Source: an uncultured Chromatiaceae bacterium (GTDB taxonomy: Bacteria; Pseudomonadota; Gammaproteobacteria; Enterobacterales; Alteromonadaceae). Taken from it: a stretch of DNA of 10,075 nucleotides. Made by a program: the position numbers and the translations under genes. The notes beneath the pieces were generated by a model. The model saw only the letters and a program-made list of their open reading frames with translations, was not told where the DNA came from and did not search any database. Where the stretch lies: contig CAMLRA010000150.1 of NCBI GenBank assembly GCA_946482325.1, positions 1 through 10,075 on the forward strand. Direction: 5' to 3'. This document shows, piece after piece, positions 6,918 through 10,075 of the stretch. Within the stretch, counting starts at the first letter, position 1; each line of letters opens with the position of its first letter.

Positions 6918-8521
6918 AGCCGGCATCAGCGAAAACAAAAGCAACAGCACACACAATCTCACGGATTGGCTGGGGATTGTCGGGGCTGACTCCGTATTTT
7001 CTGCACGGCCAGGCGGAGCCAGTTCATTGCATTATCAATGGTCACGGCGCGGAGCCCGGTTCGACAGCCTTTGGACTTCCTGTTACCGGGCCTGAGTATT
7101 TACGCGGGCTAGATGGCGAAAAAAACCTGATTGTGGCCTACCCGGACCTGAACCAGTTTGGTGATTCGATTCGTCAGCAATTGGCGCACTACGGAGATTT
7201 CGCACTGCAGCAAGCCAAGATTTGGGCTGATGACCCCAGCTGCACAGATCTGCAATATCGACAGGCTGTGCAGGATTGGCTGAATGCGCTGCCAAAGTCG
7301 CGTGATCCTGCAACAACCAATGAAATATGCTTGTTTATCACTAAGCTGGATAAAGGCGGAGCTGAACGTCAAATGGTGTTACTGGCGCGTGGGCTTCGTG
7401 AGCTGGGCTACCATGTCACGCTGATTTGCCAGAGTCCTGATCATGAGTCAACCCAAAGCTGGCAAACACAACTTACAGAGTCAGGCGTAACAAGGCTTTG
7501 GCTGGACGATGCCCGTAAAGTTTGGGCAAATGAGCCACCTGGTCCTGCTGAACTTAAATGGCTGAGTCCCTTATGCCGACTACTCAGGCCAAGGGGGGCG
7601 CACAATGTGCTGATGCTGTCGCGAATCTATGCGCAGTTAAAGCCGCAGTATGTGATTTCGTATCTTGATGATTGCAATATTGTCAGTGCCGCAGCAGCAA
7701 TGCTGGCCGGAGTACGCCACATTGCAATGTCTGCACGTTCGACGGAACCTAACTTGCTCCATCCGGACGGCGAACCCGCGTTTTATATTTGCCGTCTGGC
7801 GCAGATGAAGATTTGGTACCAGGCTTTGCTCGACCAGTTACCCGGAGTCGTGCTTTATGCCAACAGCCAGGCCGGTAAAACGTCATACGAATCCTGGCTG
7901 GCCCGCCCTCTCAGCGCCAGCGTTGGCAACGCAGTAGAAGCACCACCTGCAACGTCGGGGACTGATATACGTGCCTATCACCAATTACCGTCAGACTGCG
8001 AAATTCTGCTAGGCATCATGCGCTTGACCACAGAGAAAAACCCGCAGGCTTTTGTGCGGGTTTTTGCCAGACTGAAACAACAGAGACCAAAGCTTCGCGC
8101 CATTCTGCTTGGTGACGGACCACTACGGCCTGAACTGGCCGAGCTTGCCCGTCAATGTCAGCTTGAGGATAGCTTGTTGATGCCAGGTAAAGTAGATGAC
8201 ACCACAAGCTATCTGCTACAAGCCAATTGCCTGTTGTGTCCGTCGCATACGGAAGGGATGCCGAATGTCATTCTGGAAGCGCAAGCCTGCGGCTTGCCGC
8301 TGGTAGCCACTAAAGTTGGTGGCATTGAGGAAGCTCTGGCAAGAGAACTGCATGATTTTCTGGTCGATGTCGCGGATGAGGCTGGCATGATGTTGCTGCT
8401 GCTCAAGCAGCTACAGGCCTCCGCCGACATTAAGATTCGTTTTATCGATGTACAAACCAAACTGTTGGCAGACAGAAGTCTGCAGCACCTTGCCAAGCAA
8501 ACGTTAGAACAAGCCGGATAA
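6914..8521 (+). CDS. GT4 family glycosyltransferase with N-terminal Rossmann-like module
   Basis: A 535-residue protein. The GT-B catalytic part spans about 137-535: the first-loop motif 'LDKGGAERQM' (145-154), 'LGIMRLTTEKNPQAF' containing Lys375, 'AILLGDGPLRPEL', 'MPGKVDD', and a perfect EX7E donor motif 'EGMPNVILE' (Glu447, Glu455) followed by 'KVGGIEEAL'. This is a typical retaining GT4 enzyme, and its own start would usually lie near residue 135. The extra first ~130 residues are therefore notable. They contain 'RIGWGLSG' (17-24), 'VHCIINGHG' (37-45), 'GLPVTGPEYL' (54-63) and 'NLIVAYPD' (71-78), similar in layout to the C-terminal module of the HAD protein. The start is set by the ATGA overlap with the previous gene, and the module is in the same frame with no break. 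A terminator-like hairpin lies inside the catalytic region at 8036-8065. Confidence 0.9.
   Translation: MKPASAKTKATAHTISRIGWGLSGLTPYFLHGQAEPVHCIINGHGAEPGSTAFGLPVTGPEYLRGLDGEKNLIVAYPDLNQFGDSIRQQLAHYGDFALQQAKIWADDPSCTDLQYRQAVQDWLNALPKSRDPATTNEICLFITKLDKGGAERQMVLLARGLRELGYHVTLICQSPDHESTQSWQTQLTESGVTRLWLDDARKVWANEPPGPAELKWLSPLCRLLRPRGAHNVLMLSRIYAQLKPQYVISYLDDCNIVSAAAAMLAGVRHIAMSARSTEPNLLHPDGEPAFYICRLAQMKIWYQALLDQLPGVVLYANSQAGKTSYESWLARPLSASVGNAVEAPPATSGTDIRAYHQLPSDCEILLGIMRLTTEKNPQAFVRVFARLKQQRPKLRAILLGDGPLRPELAELARQCQLEDSLLMPGKVDDTTSYLLQANCLLCPSHTEGMPNVILEAQACGLPLVATKVGGIEEALARELHDFLVDVADEAGMMLLLLKQLQASADIKIRFIDVQTKLLADRSLQHLAKQTLEQAG
8036..8065 (+). terminator. Intrinsic-terminator-like hairpin inside the second GT4 gene
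   Basis: AAAAACCCGCA (8036-8046) and TGCGGGTTTTT (8055-8065) are perfect inverted repeats of 11 bp around an 8-base loop. With a GC core and flanking A and T runs this is a textbook bidirectional Rho-independent terminator. It lies inside codons 375-384 of the GT4 gene and encodes 'KNPQAFVRVF', a segment that fits the family pattern, so it may be chance codon choice. Ribosomes following the polymerase would normally melt it. It could still stop transcription when translation lags. Confidence 0.4.
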
Positions 8522-8586
8522 ATAGATTGCTCTACTCAGACAAATCGAGTTAACAGGTCCAGCATACAGATACAACGGGGTTAGCT
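8522..8586 (+). other. Intergenic gap before the GSCFA gene
   Basis: This 65-base gap is the longest clean spacer between intact genes on the right side. GGGG at 8577-8580 (in AACGGGGTTAGCT), six bases before ATG 8587, could serve as a weak ribosome site. I see no convincing -35/-10 pair and no hairpin with a T run, so it is unclear whether the next gene belongs to the same transcript. It also marks a shift to more AT-rich sequence. Confidence 0.5.
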
Positions 8587-10075
8587 ATGAAAAATTTGGT
8601 CTCACCAACAAAACGGCGCATTGATCCACTCTCCATCTACATTAAGCCGGAATCCCTGATTGACAGTTTCAAAGTCAAGATAATGTCCAGTGGTAGTTGT
8701 TTTGCATCCGCAACGTCTGAACATTTTCAACAATTGGGGATCTCAAGTTACTTTGACGTCAGAACCTGTTTCAGATTTAGTGCCAGAAGTTTTGCAGATT
8801 ATTTCAGTTATCTCCATTCAACAGATCCCAACAAAATTGAATCACGCCTTTATACGAGCGGAGCTGAGCCCTATCAGCTTGTGCGTTCAACAATACATGC
8901 GGAGATAGCGGATACTCCGCAAAATAAATCGAAGATTTGTGACGAGATCCATCAGGTAGATGAAGCCTTTGTTCACAACCTGAAAACTGCTGATATTGTG
9001 ATATTCACTTTGGGCACCAGTATCTATCTGCGCAGTCTTGCAACCCAACAAGTGATGAATACCAACGAAGGGTTCGTGAAAAATTCTTATGAAATCATCA
9101 CGCCAGATAGTCAGGAACTGAACACAGATATTCGTTCAATTGTTGAGAATATTTGCAAACTATCTAAACCCGATGCAAAAGTTTTTTTCACCGTGTCTCC
9201 ACAGCGCTACAGTTGGGTGCCAATGGGGGATTTCAGAAATGGTCGTGACGCCATCGCAGGCGACGAGGCGCCAATACCAAACGATGGATTGGTGAACAAT
9301 TGTTATGACAAATCCAGAATGCGGGTCTTGTTACAGGACGCGATCATGGATTTTGCTAAAGATTATCCAAAAATCAGGTACTTCCCATCTTACGAGATCG
9401 TGATGGATGAACTGAGACATCTCGAAAACTTCGGTATTCGCGACGGTGATTTTGGTCATGTGTCACCGGACACATCCTCCCATGTCATAAACAGATTCTT
9501 GAACGCTTATCTGTCGACACCAATGCAGGAGTTTCTTGAAAAATACAAAAAAGATGAAAGTACGCTACTGCATAGATTTCTTTATCACAATACGACGGAC
9601 TATACAGACACCATCAAAAAACATATGGCGTTGATTACAAGTTATCGTTCACTTCATATTCCGATGCAATATGTAAATAAAGTGCGGGCATCAATCGATA
9701 ATCACTATAAAAAACTTGATAGCAACACCGCTGCGAAAGCACTAGAGCTCAAAGAGGAACTAATCCAATTAGTGGATCAACATGTTGGTATTGGTATTCG
9801 TGAAAAGTGCAAGGCAATTGATAAACTGGATGATCAAACACTTATTTATATATATGGCATAGGTGACACAGCTGAGGAAATACTGAAGAACTCGACTGCG
9901 TTAAGAAAAAGAATGGGCGGATTTATTCAAAGCTCAAGAAAATCAGTCGACACATACTACGGCTATAGCGTTTGGAATATTGATGATATAAAAATATCTG
10001 CTGATGCAATGTATGTCGTTGCGTCGCTTGGTTCAGCAGACAAGATCATCGAGAATTTAAAAAGCAAAGGTGTTG
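8587..10075 (+). CDS. GSCFA-family protein with C-terminal Rossmann-like module (3' end outside window)
   Basis: At least 496 residues, open to the right edge. The family-naming motif 'GSCFA' is present at 36-40, with Ser37 the probable nucleophile as in SGNH-type hydrolases. Other family blocks follow in order: 'DIVIFTLGTS' (136-145), 'VFFTVSPQRY' (199-208), 'YFPSYEIVMDEL' (265-276), and 'DGDFGHVSP' (286-294) with His291 and nearby Asp as the likely rest of the catalytic site. The usual 'HPS' reads 'HVS' here. GSCFA proteins are poorly characterised; an esterase or acyl-modifying role on a glycan is a family-level guess. Residues from about 408 hold a second domain, 'LIYIYGIGDTAEEIL' (419-433), 'GGFIQSS' (444-450) and 'AMYVVASLGS' (474-483), truncated by the window. 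Sampled lines are about 32-45% GC against about 53% upstream, with more AGA and ATA codons, which suggests separate acquisition. Confidence 0.88.
   Translation, partial: MKNLVSPTKRRIDPLSIYIKPESLIDSFKVKIMSSGSCFASATSEHFQQLGISSYFDVRTCFRFSARSFADYFSYLHSTDPNKIESRLYTSGAEPYQLVRSTIHAEIADTPQNKSKICDEIHQVDEAFVHNLKTADIVIFTLGTSIYLRSLATQQVMNTNEGFVKNSYEIITPDSQELNTDIRSIVENICKLSKPDAKVFFTVSPQRYSWVPMGDFRNGRDAIAGDEAPIPNDGLVNNCYDKSRMRVLLQDAIMDFAKDYPKIRYFPSYEIVMDELRHLENFGIRDGDFGHVSPDTSSHVINRFLNAYLSTPMQEFLEKYKKDESTLLHRFLYHNTTDYTDTIKKHMALITSYRSLHIPMQYVNKVRASIDNHYKKLDSNTAAKALELKEELIQLVDQHVGIGIREKCKAIDKLDDQTLIYIYGIGDTAEEILKNSTALRKRMGGFIQSSRKSVDTYYGYSVWNIDDIKISADAMYVVASLGSADKIIENLKSKGV

Noticed and set aside
6751..7095. 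114-residue open frame on the + strand spanning the junction of the two GT4 genes
   Set aside because: It is out of frame with both clear GT4 genes and has no family motif, so it is a shadow frame.
8522..8586. Possible promoter for the GSCFA gene
   Set aside because: Candidate boxes such as TTGCTC and TACAGA are wrongly spaced and weak.
8690..8908. 72-residue open frame inside the GSCFA gene
   Set aside because: The GSCFA frame carries the family motifs through this region; the other frame is a shadow.
1..10075. tRNA, rRNA, CRISPR array, insertion sequence or attachment site
   Set aside because: No spaced repeats, transposase motifs, cloverleaf-like segments or flanking duplications were seen.

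Overview
The window looks like part of a surface-glycan or flagellin-glycosylation island from a Gammaproteobacterium. Most genes are moderately GC-rich (about 53% in one sampled line) and glutamine-rich. An Alteromonadales- or Aeromonadales-like host is plausible, but this is inferred from composition and gene style, not from any marker gene. Every recognised gene is on the + strand. Most are packed with overlapping stop and start codons (ATGA at 235-238, ATGGATGA at 3350-3357, ATGA at 6914-6917), so the block 2-8521 reads as one operon.

Left part (2-1956): the C-terminal end of a short-chain dehydrogenase/reductase enters from the left edge. It is translationally coupled to a complete AMP-forming acyl ligase (235-1665). 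A stretch of about 290 bases follows that holds only short broken frames, possibly the remains of a further acyl-metabolism gene. Together these suggest that an acyl group is made or activated, perhaps for attachment to an amino sugar.

Central part (1957-8521): a GT2 glycosyltransferase with a C-terminal extension, a 763-residue HAD-superfamily protein of the COG5610 type, and two different GT4 glycosyltransferases. The second GT4 gene contains, inside its coding sequence, a perfect 11-bp inverted repeat with A and T runs that looks exactly like an intrinsic terminator (8036-8065).

Right part (8522-10075): after a 65-base gap comes a more AT-rich gene that is cut by the right edge. It encodes a GSCFA-family (SGNH-hydrolase-like) protein with an added C-terminal domain.

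The most interesting observation is that three unrelated proteins carry what looks like the same small Rossmann-like module: the HAD protein at its C-terminus, the second GT4 at its N-terminus and the GSCFA protein at its C-terminus. Each copy has a first strand ending in GxG, a second strand followed by a short linker and 'G-x-x-V', and a third hydrophobic strand. The GT2 C-terminal extension may be a fourth, weaker copy. A shared accessory domain on successive enzymes of one glycan pathway suggests a common docking or ligand-sensing role; this is inference.
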